Below are positions 33,568-42,420 of a stretch of 64,000 nucleotides of DNA, piece by piece; the first letter of the stretch is position 1, and the number at the start of each line of letters is the position of its first letter. Origin of the DNA: CALBPI01 sp038524795 (GTDB lineage Bacteria > Pseudomonadota > Gammaproteobacteria > Steroidobacterales > Woeseiaceae); assembly GCA_038524795.1 (NCBI GenBank), contig JBCBIJ010000002.1, forward strand, positions 372,001 to 436,000. Direction: 5' to 3'. Under the pieces are notes generated by a model, which was given only the letters and a program-made list of their open reading frames with translations, was not told where the DNA came from and ran no database searches. The position numbers and the translations under genes are program-made.

Positions 33568-33599
33568 ATATCTTCAAGAATTTGAAGATGCGAAGATAT
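33568..33599. promoter_or_regulatory. Candidate ArsR operator with three GAAGAT half-sites
   Basis: ATATCTTC (33568-33575) and GAAGATAT (33592-33599) form an outer inverted repeat. ATCTTCAA/TTGAAGAT (33570-33577, 33582-33589) form an inner one sharing the left arm. The site is AT-rich in a GC-rich genome and lies about 70 bases upstream of the ArsR start and 130 bases before the divergent acyltransferase. Confidence 0.65.
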
Positions 33600-33729
33600 T
33601 AATGCTCGACGCAGGTACGTCAAGCATTTCAGTTTTTTCTGAAACTACGTGAATCCCGAACCATCCCAGCCGCCCGTAAGGCTCTGTAGATGCTAGGATT
33701 TTGCAAAGCAGCGCAGAAGCAGGACACCT

Positions 33730-34920
33730 GTGACACGCACAGAAGCAAGCCACGGTTTCGCCGACGCCGCGCAGTCGGGGCAACGAAATACCGCCATTGA
33801 CAGCCTCCGCGTGACCATGATGAGCGTGGTCATGCTCGGCCACCCCCTGTTGCCCTACACCACCGTGCCGCGACGATTCAAAGACCCGGAAACGCTAGCG
33901 GCGGTGGACGTGCTGGCGGTGTTTCTGTACGGCTTTGCCATGCCGGCATTCTTCGTTACGGCGGGTTTCGCCGCCTCGGCGCTCTACGCCCGACGGGGGA
34001 GCGCTGCGTTCTGGAAGAACCGCGGCCTGCGCATCGCACTGCCGCTCGTTGTGGGCTACGTGTTGTTGACACCCCTGACCCGCGCCGCCTACGAGTTTGC
34101 ACAGATCGCAGCGCAGACAGGCAGTCTGGCCAGCGCGTGGCAGGTCGTCACGGAAGCCCTGTGGTTGCGTTGGGGCAAGGTGTACCACCTCTGGTTCCTG
34201 GCTTCGCTGGTGCTGTTTTCGGGGGGCGCCGTCATTGTCCAATCTCTGGCCAACGCGCAGGCAGATCGTGTAGCGGCCGCCGCCGCGCGCGTGAAACGCA
34301 CCCTGTTTCGGGCGCCCGGTCTCATCGGGCTGACGCTGTGCGTGGCCGCCTTCATGATCCCGTCCTATTCATCGGGCACGGGCCAGGGCACCGACGGCTG
34401 GATGCAGCTCGCCGTCTTCGGTTTTTTCCTTCTCGGTTGGACGCTGTTTCACTGGCGCGATCTGCTGCCGAATCTGACCGCACGCTGGTGGCTGGGTCCG
34501 GCAGTCGCCCTGGCTGTGATGCCGCTCTGTGGCTGGGCCACGCGGGAGCGGCTGCTGGCCGAGGATGTTGCCGACCTCAAGCTCGGCCTCATTGCGGGCG
34601 GCACTAACGCCATCCTGGCAGTCGCCATGACACTGGGTCTGCTTGGCATCTTCCAGCGCTTTTTCGCCACGCGCGGCGCTCTGGGCCAATACGTCAGTGA
34701 TGCCTCGTACTGGGTGTACCTGATCCACTTTCCCATCGTCATTGCGGCAGGCGGCGTGATGTCCGTGTTCGACATCCCAGCGGCGCTCAAATACCTCGCC
34801 ACCATCGCAGTGTCGCTGCCGCTGATTCTGGCCAGCTACGAGTTGCTTGTGCGTCGGTCGCCGCTTCGCCGCATCTTAGGTGGCGCAAGGCAGCCGTCGG
34901 CCGCAGACGCCGCGCGTTGA
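33730..34920 (+). CDS. Membrane acyltransferase (acyltransferase-3/OpgC-like family)
   Basis: 396 residues, GTG start with AGGA upstream. Ten or so membrane helices. Family marks are Asp-Ser-Leu-Arg-Val in helix 1 with the catalytic-type His in Met-Leu-Gly-His-Pro, Phe-Phe-Val-Thr-Ala-Gly-Phe-Ala-Ala, Arg-Gly-Leu-Arg-Ile-Ala-Leu-Pro-Leu, and the late Tyr-Trp-Val-Tyr-Leu-Ile-His-Phe-Pro. Such enzymes transfer acyl groups to glucans, lipids or peptides at the inner membrane. Substrate unknown. Confidence 0.85.
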   Translation: MTRTEASHGFADAAQSGQRNTAIDSLRVTMMSVVMLGHPLLPYTTVPRRFKDPETLAAVDVLAVFLYGFAMPAFFVTAGFAASALYARRGSAAFWKNRGLRIALPLVVGYVLLTPLTRAAYEFAQIAAQTGSLASAWQVVTEALWLRWGKVYHLWFLASLVLFSGGAVIVQSLANAQADRVAAAAARVKRTLFRAPGLIGLTLCVAAFMIPSYSSGTGQGTDGWMQLAVFGFFLLGWTLFHWRDLLPNLTARWWLGPAVALAVMPLCGWATRERLLAEDVADLKLGLIAGGTNAILAVAMTLGLLGIFQRFFATRGALGQYVSDASYWVYLIHFPIVIAAGGVMSVFDIPAALKYLATIAVSLPLILASYELLVRRSPLRRILGGARQPSAADAAR

Positions 34921-34926
34921 TGCCCG

Positions 34927-35799
34927 TCAGGGCAATGCGCGCAGCAAGGCCGCCGCGCGCTCGCGCAATGAGCCCGCGGTTTCGTACTGACTCGTCGCAG
35001 CGTACACATGCAAGGCTTGTGCAAAGGCGCGCGTGTTGTGCAGTGCCGCCAGTCCGGCGGCAGACGTGTATGGCGACTGCCAGCGCGCCTGTTCGGAATC
35101 GGGCGCGATCGAAACGAAAAACGCATCCAGCGCGTCTTCGGACACGCGTTGATGCGTGACGAGAAAGAACACGGGGCGGGCCAGCCGCCCCGGTTCATTA
35201 AAGATGTAGCTGTGATGACTGGTGGGTGCAACTTGTTGGGCGATCGCGCGCAAAAGCCGCTGCCCCTGCGCCTCTGTCAGCCACGGATTCAGGGAGAGCT
35301 GCATGGCGAGATCGGCGGCGTGAGCCACACCGTGTCGCCAGCCCTCGCCTTCGATGTAGCCACGGTAGTCGCGCAGCGCCCCCAGGTAATTCGCCGCTGC
35401 GTTGACGAGTACGTCGCGCTCGTTCGCGTCCAAAAACCGGTCCACTCGATCCGCACGTGCGACTTCCGCCAGGGCGAGCGCCACGAATGGCGCGTCGAAC
35501 CCTGCGTCATCAGCGTCAGACACTGACAACCCGGGCAGCAGCACCGAGAGCAGTTGCTCGAGCGTGTCCGGGGCCACAGCCCCCGAGCGCAGCACTTCGA
35601 CGTAACGCGTGTAGGCGAACCCATCGCGCACGGCGGGGTCCGGGTCCGCCAGACAAGGACGCAAAGCCAGCAGATGCTGCCGCGTGGGACGATCGGCCTC
35701 GGCTACAGCCTCGAGCGCGGCGCGGTCGCACCCGATGGCAACGGTCGACACGCTTTGCGCGAGTATCACCGCCGCCACGAATTCGAGGGCGCCTTGCAC
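34927..35799 (-). CDS. Exported DUF2785 protein
   Basis: 290 residues, GTG start five bases after the stop of the DUF305/LVIVD gene, so coupled. Short N-terminal hydrophobic stretch likely a signal peptide. Helical repeat protein with the DUF2785 hallmark Asp-Tyr-Arg-Gly-Tyr-x-Glu-Gly-x-Gly-Trp-x-His-Gly-Val-Ala-His-Ala-Ala-Asp. No known function. Tail-to-tail with the acyltransferase gene, six bases apart. Confidence 0.78.
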   Translation of the reverse strand: MQGALEFVAAVILAQSVSTVAIGCDRAALEAVAEADRPTRQHLLALRPCLADPDPAVRDGFAYTRYVEVLRSGAVAPDTLEQLLSVLLPGLSVSDADDAGFDAPFVALALAEVARADRVDRFLDANERDVLVNAAANYLGALRDYRGYIEGEGWRHGVAHAADLAMQLSLNPWLTEAQGQRLLRAIAQQVAPTSHHSYIFNEPGRLARPVFFLVTHQRVSEDALDAFFVSIAPDSEQARWQSPYTSAAGLAALHNTRAFAQALHVYAATSQYETAGSLRERAAALLRALP

Positions 35800-35804
35800 G
35801 CGGT

Positions 35805-38315
35805 TTACCCCACGCGTTTAGCGATGTCGTTAAGCGTAGCCGCGAGCGCGTCGAGACGCTGCGCTACCGCGCCCTTCGCATCGTCGCTGCCCAAGCGTTT
35901 GGCGAGCCGCTTGAGCTCACGGGACAGCGACCGATCGCGTTCCCCGGACGCCAGGTGCTGGCCCGCGCGTTCAAGCGCAGCCCCAATGTCGCTCGCCAGC
36001 GTCGCGTCCAGCGCCTCATCACGGTTCAGCTGATCGATGTAAGCGAGCGCGACCACGGGTTCCGCAGGCCAGGTCACAGGCAGCTGCTGCTGCGGGTTGA
36101 ACACCTGGCCCTGATCGGCGAGCTGCGCGGCGGCAATCTCGTTCTCGGTCAGGAACTCACTGGGCTGCAATGCGAAGACGTCCAGACCGCGCACGATCTC
36201 GGTGCCGTAGATGTGGCCTTCATACCAGTACGTCGACCAGTAGCCACCGACTACGAGAAAGTCCTCGTCGATCGGGCCCCGATCGAAGTAAGCAATCTCG
36301 TAGGGATTGGCGGAGTCTGTGAAGTCCACCACCGAGAGACCGCCCTGGTACCAAGCCTGAACAAAGATGTCACGACCCGGCACGGGCACGATGGAACCGT
36401 TATGCGCGACGCAATTTTCAGTGTCGATTTGCGGCGCGGGCATCTTGTAGTGACTGCGGTACTCAAGCTTGCCGTCGACGATGTCGTAGATGGCGTCGGC
36501 ACCCCAGTCGAGTGGGTCGTAGGCACGGCATCGTGGGCGACTGCCACCGCCCCACTCGTCCGTGAACAGCACTTTTGTGCCGTCATTGTTAAACGTGGCG
36601 GAATGCCAGTACGCAAAACCCGCGTCGACCACCGCGTCGATGCGTTTCGGCTTACGCGGGTTGGAGATGTCGAAGATGATGCCGTTACCGGAACAGGCGC
36701 CCGCCGCGATGTTCGCGCTCGGGAATACCGTGATGTCGTGGCACTGATCGGTGCGTCGCGTGTCCTGCGTCTCGTCACCGTGATCGCCGCCACGCCAGAG
36801 TCCCGCCAGCGCACCCGTTTCGTCGTCGGCGAAAACAGCCGGACTGTCGATGATGCGCGACTGGGAAGGATCGGCAACGGGAATCTCGATGACGTCGATG
36901 CGGAACAGCGCCGTGCGCGCATCACCGGGCGTCTCGTCGTAACAACCTGGCAGCTCATCAGACTCGCGCACGCTCGACGTGCCGGAGTTGTACACAATGA
37001 TCTTGCCATCCCGCCCGGGCCCCGAAACGACGGAGTGCGTATGCGACCCGCGGCAGGTTTGCACCGCACCCACCTGCACGGGACGCGTCAGGTCCTGGAT
37101 GTCGAAGATTCGCAAACCGCGGAAGCGATCTGCACTGACATCTTCTGAGATGCCCTGCAATCCGCAATCGAGTCGACCGCGCGTTTCCTCGACCGACATG
37201 ATGAGCAGATCACCGACAATGGAAACGTCCCCCTGGCCACCCGGGCAAACGATCGATGACATGAGCTCAGGTTTTCCGTCTTCAGCAAGCTGGTAAACGT
37301 TGAAGCCGTGGTAACTGCCGGCAACAAGCACATCGTCGCGAAATGCCATGTCCGTGTTCGAGAAGCTCAGCTTCGGGTAGCGCAGGTTGCGCGGGTCCGG
37401 ACGACGCGGCAGATCGTCGCTCTCTTCTTCCTGAGCTTCGTCGTCTTCCTTCACGCTGGCCGGGTCCGAAGGCAGCTCCGCTGGGTTTTCCGGGTCAAAG
37501 AACCCCGCCGGCTTCTGCAACGTCGCTACGAGTTCGAGGTTGCTGATGGCCTCGCCCGCATCAAACAGCCCGACGGCAAGACCGGCGCGCGGATCGGCCG
37601 ACAGGGTGACCAGCAGCACGTTCATGCGTTCAATCTCGGCTGTCTGGTCGTTGGTGACATCGTTGGTGAACTCGAACAGCACGGGGTCATAGACCGCGCC
37701 GTCCTGCTCCAGCAGGTCCTCGACCATCGTCACCGCGCCTTCGTGGTGCGCAATCATGAGCTCGAGGAACAAACGATCAAAGGCCGTGCTCTTGGCCGCG
37801 GCAAGCTGGGCCATCTGCTCGGGGGATGCCATCCCGGCCATCATGTGGCTCATATGCATGGCGTCATGCGCGGCGGGGTCGGGCACCGACTCACCACGTT
37901 CGGCGAGCCAGGTTTTCATGAAGCCAATCTCATCGTCCTGCGACACGTTGATGCGGCCCGCGATGTCGATCACGTCAGGATTGTTGGTGCGCGTCCCAAC
38001 CAGACCCGCCATCTGCAGCGCCTGGTGATGATGCGGAATCATGTCCTGCATGAACCGCACATCGTCATTCGTATAGCTCGTGTCCGCGATCGCGGTCGCT
38101 TCGTCCGCGCTCAACGCGCGCGGCTGCTCACCCGGCGCACCGGGCTGCACGATGGGAACGTCAGCAAGAGCCGCGGAGACCAGTAAAGAAGAGGTAAGGA
38201 CGGCACTGGCGCGCGCCAGACGGGCTTTCGAAGTCAACGCGAAGCTTCCGGGTGAATGATGGGCGGCACAGCATAGCAGGCCGTTGCGCAACCGGCGCAA
38301 CATCCCGACAGCCAT
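35805..38315 (-). CDS. DUF305 + LVIVD beta-propeller fusion protein
   Basis: Up to 836 residues. The ATG at 38315 gives an odd N-terminus; a TTG at 38237 yields a standard signal peptide (Ser-Lys-Ala-Arg-Leu... ending Ala-Ala-Leu-Ala-Asp) and may be the true start. Residues ~80-250 are a DUF305 domain: Asp-Met-Ile-Pro-His-His-His-Gln-Ala, a Met/His-rich hinge, then Ile-Ala-His-His-Glu-Gly-Ala. From ~320 to 760 there are LVIVD-type propeller repeats (for example Gly-Leu-Arg-Ile-Phe-Asp-Ile-Gln-Asp, Ser-Val-Val-Asp-Phe-Thr-Asp). The C-terminal ~70 residues are helical. Exported; DUF305 proteins are often linked to copper, but the role here is unknown. Confidence 0.82.
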   Translation of the reverse strand: MAVGMLRRLRNGLLCCAAHHSPGSFALTSKARLARASAVLTSSLLVSAALADVPIVQPGAPGEQPRALSADEATAIADTSYTNDDVRFMQDMIPHHHQALQMAGLVGTRTNNPDVIDIAGRINVSQDDEIGFMKTWLAERGESVPDPAAHDAMHMSHMMAGMASPEQMAQLAAAKSTAFDRLFLELMIAHHEGAVTMVEDLLEQDGAVYDPVLFEFTNDVTNDQTAEIERMNVLLVTLSADPRAGLAVGLFDAGEAISNLELVATLQKPAGFFDPENPAELPSDPASVKEDDEAQEEESDDLPRRPDPRNLRYPKLSFSNTDMAFRDDVLVAGSYHGFNVYQLAEDGKPELMSSIVCPGGQGDVSIVGDLLIMSVEETRGRLDCGLQGISEDVSADRFRGLRIFDIQDLTRPVQVGAVQTCRGSHTHSVVSGPGRDGKIIVYNSGTSSVRESDELPGCYDETPGDARTALFRIDVIEIPVADPSQSRIIDSPAVFADDETGALAGLWRGGDHGDETQDTRRTDQCHDITVFPSANIAAGACSGNGIIFDISNPRKPKRIDAVVDAGFAYWHSATFNNDGTKVLFTDEWGGGSRPRCRAYDPLDWGADAIYDIVDGKLEYRSHYKMPAPQIDTENCVAHNGSIVPVPGRDIFVQAWYQGGLSVVDFTDSANPYEIAYFDRGPIDEDFLVVGGYWSTYWYEGHIYGTEIVRGLDVFALQPSEFLTENEIAAAQLADQGQVFNPQQQLPVTWPAEPVVALAYIDQLNRDEALDATLASDIGAALERAGQHLASGERDRSLSRELKRLAKRLGSDDAKGAVAQRLDALAATLNDIAKRVG

Positions 38316-38471
38316 TTGGTGCGAACTTTTTTCCCAACGGCTTCAACGACTAAGCCAACCTTCAGAACAACTTAAGCATTTCCAAAGGTTCCCAAACGCC
38401 AAGCTGTGCACATTTGGCGTGTCGGTCGTTCGCGGCCGCGTTCCACAGCAAGAACACCGAGGGAGATGATC

Positions 38472-39116
38472 ATGAAGCGATTCTGGATGGCGGCGATCGC
38501 CGCACTGGCCCTGTCGCAAGCGCACGCGGAAGGCACGATTGGCGGCAAGGTCGGAACACTCGGCCTGGGACTGGAAGGCAGCTATCAGTTCACCGACAAA
38601 TGGGCCGTGCGCGGCGGGTTCAATCAGTACGACTACGACTTCGAGGACGACCTCGACGGCGTGGATTTTGACGGTGACCTCGAGTTGAGCTCCATCACGC
38701 TATTCGCCGACTACCGACCCACAGGAGGCGGATTCCGGATCACGGGAGGCGCTGTGTTCAACGAGAACGCGATCGTCGCCGTCGCCGATCCAACCGCCAC
38801 TTATGAAATCGACGACACGATCTACACCATCGAAGAGACGGGCGTGCTTTCAGCCGATACCGACTTCGACAGCGTGGCGCCCTATCTCGGCCTCGGCTAC
38901 GACTGGAACGTCGGTGAGCGGTTTCTGATCAACTTCGACCTGGGCGTCTTGTTCCAGGGCGAAGCGACCGTACAGTTCACAAGTGTCGGTGGCACGCTGT
39001 CGACCGACCCGACCTTTCTGGCTGACCTCGAGGCGGAGGAACGCATCGCCGAGGACGACCTTGAGGACTACGACCTCTACCCCGTGCTGTCGATCGGTCT
39101 CAGCTACTCGTTCTAG
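38472..39116 (+). CDS. Outer-membrane beta-barrel protein
   Basis: 214 residues from ATG 38472, six bases after GAGGGAG; ATG 38466 is too close to it. Signal peptide ends Ser-Gln-Ala-His-Ala. The mature part alternates hydrophobic and polar residues, has acidic loops, and ends Leu-Ser-Ile-Gly-Leu-Ser-Tyr-Ser-Phe with the terminal Phe recognised by BAM. Probably an eight-stranded OmpA/OmpW-like barrel of unknown cargo. Confidence 0.85.
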   Translation: MKRFWMAAIAALALSQAHAEGTIGGKVGTLGLGLEGSYQFTDKWAVRGGFNQYDYDFEDDLDGVDFDGDLELSSITLFADYRPTGGGFRITGGAVFNENAIVAVADPTATYEIDDTIYTIEETGVLSADTDFDSVAPYLGLGYDWNVGERFLINFDLGVLFQGEATVQFTSVGGTLSTDPTFLADLEAEERIAEDDLEDYDLYPVLSIGLSYSF

Positions 39117-39979
39117 GTCGGCGCATGACCTTCGTCGCGGGCGGCGTGGCCCTCGGTCTGCGCCGCCCGCTTTCGCACCAGGGGCCAGAAGAGCTGCTCC
39201 GCCGCGCCGACCTCGGGCAGATTCTCAACGCCAAACTGTTCAGGGTAACGCCGTGTGATCTTGGCCGTGCCAAAAAGGACGTCCCAGAAGAACAGCAGGT
39301 TGCCGTAGTTGCCCTTGTAATTCGTCACGCCATCGACCGCGTGCTTTCCGTGATGCGCCGAATGCGTCGCCGGCGTGGAGATGACGCGCTCAACGAGCCA
39401 CATCACAGGCGCAAGCACGCGACTGCGATAGAGCGGCGCGTCCCAGCGAACGTCCGAGTGCGCACCAAAAATAACGAGCAGCTTGACCACAATGTACACG
39501 GCGTAGACCGAACCAAGCCCCAGGTAGATGAGCGCGCCCGAGAACCAGATGCCGGGCATGAGCAGGTAGTAAAAGAAGTTATTGCGGTAAACGATGCGGA
39601 TACTCATGTACGGCGCATCGTGGTGCGGGCGGTGCAAAGCGTAGAGCCAGGGCACGTTGTGCGACAACCGGTGCCACCCGTATTGCGTCAAGTCATCGAA
39701 CACGAGCAGCAGGCCAACTTGCGCCAGTACCGGCAAGGCGGCCAACGCGTCGCAGTGCTCCGGCAGCGCAAGGGCCATCAGCGCCCCGCTCGCGAGCAGC
39801 ACGGCGGGCTGCGTGACGAACGCCAGCAGCACCGAACTCACGGCCTCGACGACGGCGTCCTTGCGGCGCTGTCCGGGTTTGCGAAACAGCTGGGTACGCA
39901 AGAGCTCCGCGAGCGCGAACCCCATAAATATCAGCAAGATAAGCAGCATTTCGATGCGCATGATCAGCTCAGCAGGCAT
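39113..39979 (-). CDS. Sterol desaturase/fatty acid hydroxylase-family membrane enzyme
   Basis: 288 residues from ATG 39979. Membrane di-iron protein with the full His set: His-Arg-Leu-Ser-His, His-Arg-Pro-His-His, His-Ser-Ala-His-His, plus a further His upstream of the last. Such enzymes hydroxylate or desaturate lipids such as ornithine lipids, carotenoids or fatty acids. The 3' end overlaps the stop of the outer-membrane protein. Divergent from the Crp/Fnr gene. Confidence 0.88.
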   Translation of the reverse strand: MPAELIMRIEMLLILLIFMGFALAELLRTQLFRKPGQRRKDAVVEAVSSVLLAFVTQPAVLLASGALMALALPEHCDALAALPVLAQVGLLLVFDDLTQYGWHRLSHNVPWLYALHRPHHDAPYMSIRIVYRNNFFYYLLMPGIWFSGALIYLGLGSVYAVYIVVKLLVIFGAHSDVRWDAPLYRSRVLAPVMWLVERVISTPATHSAHHGKHAVDGVTNYKGNYGNLLFFWDVLFGTAKITRRYPEQFGVENLPEVGAAEQLFWPLVRKRAAQTEGHAARDEGHAPT

Positions 39980-40016
39980 GTCGACCACAAGATCGTATCA
40001 ACTCGGCATGTCGCGG

Positions 40017-40036
40017 AATGCTAACTTCTTAGCATT
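40017..40036. promoter_or_regulatory. Perfect inverted repeat abutting the Crp/Fnr start codon
   Basis: AATGCTAA and TTAGCATT flank CTTC, ending at the base before GTG 40037. No SD sequence is visible between it and the start codon, so the site either serves as an operator or folds into a hairpin that controls initiation. Confidence 0.5.
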
Positions 40037-40771
40037 GTGAGCACTGAAACTAAAACACCCGCCGTCGCACCTTCCGACGCCAGCCTGTTCGCGGCCCTGC
40101 CCTGCAGCGTGCGCGAACGCCTGCTGTTGCACGGCAGCCGTCGCACCTTTGCGGACGGTACCTGGCTGCACCGGCGCGGCGACACGGACCGGCAGCTGTC
40201 GATCGTAATCCGTGGTGCCGTACAACTCTCCAACCTGGGCCGTGACGGTCGCAACGTCGTGATCGCAACGCTCGCGCCCGGTGATTCATTCGGCGAGTTT
40301 CCGTTGTTTGCGGGCTCCCCGCGCTTCTTCGACTTTCGAGCCGTCGGTGAGACCGACCTGTGCGTGATCGGCGCGGCGACACTCGAACAACTCATGTCCG
40401 ACGACGCGAGCGTCGCCACGGCTATCATCACGCTGCTCGCGAACCGTTTACAGCTCGCACTCGAGATCATCGACGACGAACGCCGCCTGTCGTTGCCGGC
40501 GCGCACAGCCAAGGCGCTGCTCCGGCAGCCCCGTGACTCGGAAGCGACGGACCGCATTACAGTGACGCAGCACACGCTGGCTGATGAACTTGGCGTGTCA
40601 CGCGTGGCACTCGGCAAAGCACTCACCAGGCTTCGGCAACTCGGTCTCGTCGAAACGGGCTACGGCTACATCCGCATTCCCGACGACACACAGATTGTAA
40701 AATGGCTCGTGGAACAGTCGCCGATTGTGGCGCCCCTGAGCGGAGGCCGCCGGCGCCTACTCCGGCAATAG
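40037..40771 (+). CDS. Crp/Fnr-family transcriptional regulator
   Basis: 244 residues, GTG start. Cyclic-nucleotide-binding-like domain with Pro-Gly-Asp-Ser-Phe-Gly-Glu-Phe-Pro-Leu-Phe, then the dimerisation helix and a winged helix with Thr-Leu-Ala-Asp-Glu-Leu-Gly-Val-Ser-Arg-Val-Ala-Leu-Gly-Lys-Ala. The Arg-Ser/Thr pair that contacts cAMP phosphate in Crp is Arg-Phe here, and the Arg-Glu-x-x-x-Arg recognition set becomes Arg-Val-x-x-x-Lys. It therefore probably senses another ligand and binds a different operator. No Fnr-type Cys cluster. Overlaps the convergent cytochrome gene by 15 bases. Confidence 0.9.
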   Translation: MSTETKTPAVAPSDASLFAALPCSVRERLLLHGSRRTFADGTWLHRRGDTDRQLSIVIRGAVQLSNLGRDGRNVVIATLAPGDSFGEFPLFAGSPRFFDFRAVGETDLCVIGAATLEQLMSDDASVATAIITLLANRLQLALEIIDDERRLSLPARTAKALLRQPRDSEATDRITVTQHTLADELGVSRVALGKALTRLRQLGLVETGYGYIRIPDDTQIVKWLVEQSPIVAPLSGGRRRLLRQ

Positions 40772-41092
40772 CCGTGCGGGCAAGGGTGGCCGCCGACCCC
40801 AATCGTCGTTGCGGTAGTGCTCGGACAGGTAGTCCAGCACCTGCGATTCAATCGCCGGCGGCAGGTCCCAGAGGTTTTGCGTTTTCTGCATCCAGCGAAT
40901 GAGCTCGACCCAGTAGGCGCGGTCACCGCGTTGCGTCGTGACAAGCTTCAGCGAATGACAAGCGCCGCAGTGCGCCCGGACCATTTGCCAGCCCGGCGCG
41001 ACAACGAGCCCCGAGTCCGGATCAATCTTGGGCGCCTCGGCATGCAGTGACATCGAGGGCAGCAGCAGCGCCAGGACAAGAGCGAATCGCAT
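40757..41092 (-). CDS. Small c-type cytochrome, SorB-like subunit
   Basis: 111 residues. The ATG at 41092 shares one base with the sulfite oxidase stop (TGATG). Signal peptide ends Leu-His-Ala-Glu. Single haem motif Cys-Gly-Ala-Cys-His with a distal Met in Arg-Trp-Met-Gln-Lys. The frame stays open far upstream, but that part is antisense to the oxidase. Likely takes electrons from the adjacent molybdenum subunit, as in SorAB. Confidence 0.88.
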   Translation of the reverse strand: MRFALVLALLLPSMSLHAEAPKIDPDSGLVVAPGWQMVRAHCGACHSLKLVTTQRGDRAYWVELIRWMQKTQNLWDLPPAIESQVLDYLSEHYRNDDWGRRPPLPARLLPE

Positions 41093-42336
41093 CACGTCAC
41101 TTGCACCGCGATTCGGTGACACGCGTTGTTGAGATAACCCTTGGGGTTCCAGCCGGGTACCAACATAGGCTGCGTAACGCCGCGCGCGTCCGTTGCGCGC
41201 GCCCAGACTTCGTAGTAGCCCGGTGTGTCCAGTGTAAGTTCGGCACGAAAGTGCTGCCACGAAAGCCGGTTGGCCGGACGACTGAGGCGCGCACGCTGCC
41301 AGGTGGCACCGAAGTCTGTGGAGACGTGCAGTCGCTTGACGCGGTCGTCGCCCGCCCAGGCGTGTCCGCGTATCTCGAAGGTCGTGTCGGCGGCCACTGT
41401 AGTCCCTGACTTCGGAAACGTGATAAGTGACTTCACGGGCATCGACTCGATGATGCACATGGCGCCGTCCTTGGCCTTTGCGCCGGGCGCCATGGGCTCG
41501 CAGGGCATGCGATACGCCTTGCCGCCCATCTTCGCGCCGTCGTGAACGCGGTCTCGGATCAGAAGCTCGTTGACCCACTTGCCGCTGGTCGACGCAGGCC
41601 AGCCGCCAAAAACGAGCCGCGCCGGCGCGCCGTGCACATGCGGTATGGGCGCACCGTTCATCTCGAAGGCCAACAGCGATTCGCGCTCGAGTGCCTTGGC
41701 CACAGGGACACCGCGCGAGATTGTGTCCTTGTCCGGCGCACCCGAAAGATGGGTGTCGGCGCCGCAATAGGCGACGTACATTGCCGAGTCTGTCATGCCG
41801 ACGTCGTCTAGCAAGTCGGCGACGCGTATGCCGCGCCACTCGGCGCAGCCGATGCCGCCCGTGGTCCAGGCATTGCCGCTGGCCCGCGGCCGAAACTCGG
41901 CGCGGCCATTGCCGCCACATTCCAATTGCAGCTGCAGTGTCACCTGGCGAAAGCGCTGTTTGAGTTCGCCCACGGTCACCGTGCGGGGCGCGGCGCACGC
42001 TTCTCCGTGCACCTGAATCGCCCAGGCATCTGGATCGGTCACCACCTCGGGCGGGAAGCCGTTGTTGCGTACGAAATGCCGTGCCACCGGCGTTACCGCA
42101 TCGTCGAGCAGGTGCGCAGGCGTTTCGGCATTCAGAGGGCGATCATTGAGCAGTCGCAACCCGCCCTTGCTGAGCGCGTCGAGTACGTCATCCCCAGCCG
42201 CTGCGACGACAGGCAGCAAGCCGACCGGAATGAACCGCCAGTGCGGCACCACCATGCCCAGAGATCGCCATGCCGCAGCGGCGCCTGCGGCGCGGAGCCA
42301 GTCACGCCGGCCGCGATTGGTGGGGTTGTCGCTCAC
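41092..42336 (-). CDS. Molybdopterin sulfite dehydrogenase, SorA-like
   Basis: 414 residues. Tat-type start with Arg-Arg-Asp-Trp-Leu-Arg-Ala-Ala-Gly. The molybdenum domain has the coordinating Cys140 in Leu-Glu-Cys-Gly-Gly-Asn-Gly-Arg, with Gly-Gly-Ile-Gly-Cys-Ala-Glu-Trp and Pro-Ala-Arg-Leu-Val-Phe-Gly-Gly-Trp downstream. A C-terminal Mo-co dimerisation domain contains Trp-Ala-Gly-Asp-Asp-Arg-Val. Oxidises sulfite (or a similar oxyanion) in the periplasm and passes electrons to the coupled cytochrome. The branch could include other SoxC/SorA-like substrates. Confidence 0.88.
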   Translation of the reverse strand: MSDNPTNRGRRDWLRAAGAAAAWRSLGMVVPHWRFIPVGLLPVVAAAGDDVLDALSKGGLRLLNDRPLNAETPAHLLDDAVTPVARHFVRNNGFPPEVVTDPDAWAIQVHGEACAAPRTVTVGELKQRFRQVTLQLQLECGGNGRAEFRPRASGNAWTTGGIGCAEWRGIRVADLLDDVGMTDSAMYVAYCGADTHLSGAPDKDTISRGVPVAKALERESLLAFEMNGAPIPHVHGAPARLVFGGWPASTSGKWVNELLIRDRVHDGAKMGGKAYRMPCEPMAPGAKAKDGAMCIIESMPVKSLITFPKSGTTVAADTTFEIRGHAWAGDDRVKRLHVSTDFGATWQRARLSRPANRLSWQHFRAELTLDTPGYYEVWARATDARGVTQPMLVPGWNPKGYLNNACHRIAVQVT

Positions 42337-42420
42337 TGGGTCGCCCGTCTCATCTCGACTCGAATAGTACCGCGTCGACGCCGTGCTAGTCTGGGTGTCT
42401 CACGTCAGGGGGAACGTGCT

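Noticed and set aside
40037..40771. Calling this gene the global cAMP receptor protein
   Set aside because: The cAMP-phosphate Arg-Ser/Thr pair and the recognition-helix Arg-Glu-x-x-x-Arg are not conserved.
41093..41998. Upstream extension of the small cytochrome frame through the sulfite dehydrogenase gene
   Set aside because: The real cytochrome starts at 41092 with a signal peptide; the extension is an out-of-frame reading of sorA on the same strand.
41926..42420. Upstream extension of the dioxygenase frame
   Set aside because: It runs antisense through the sulfite dehydrogenase N-terminus; the Tat signal and ribosome site place the start at 42421.
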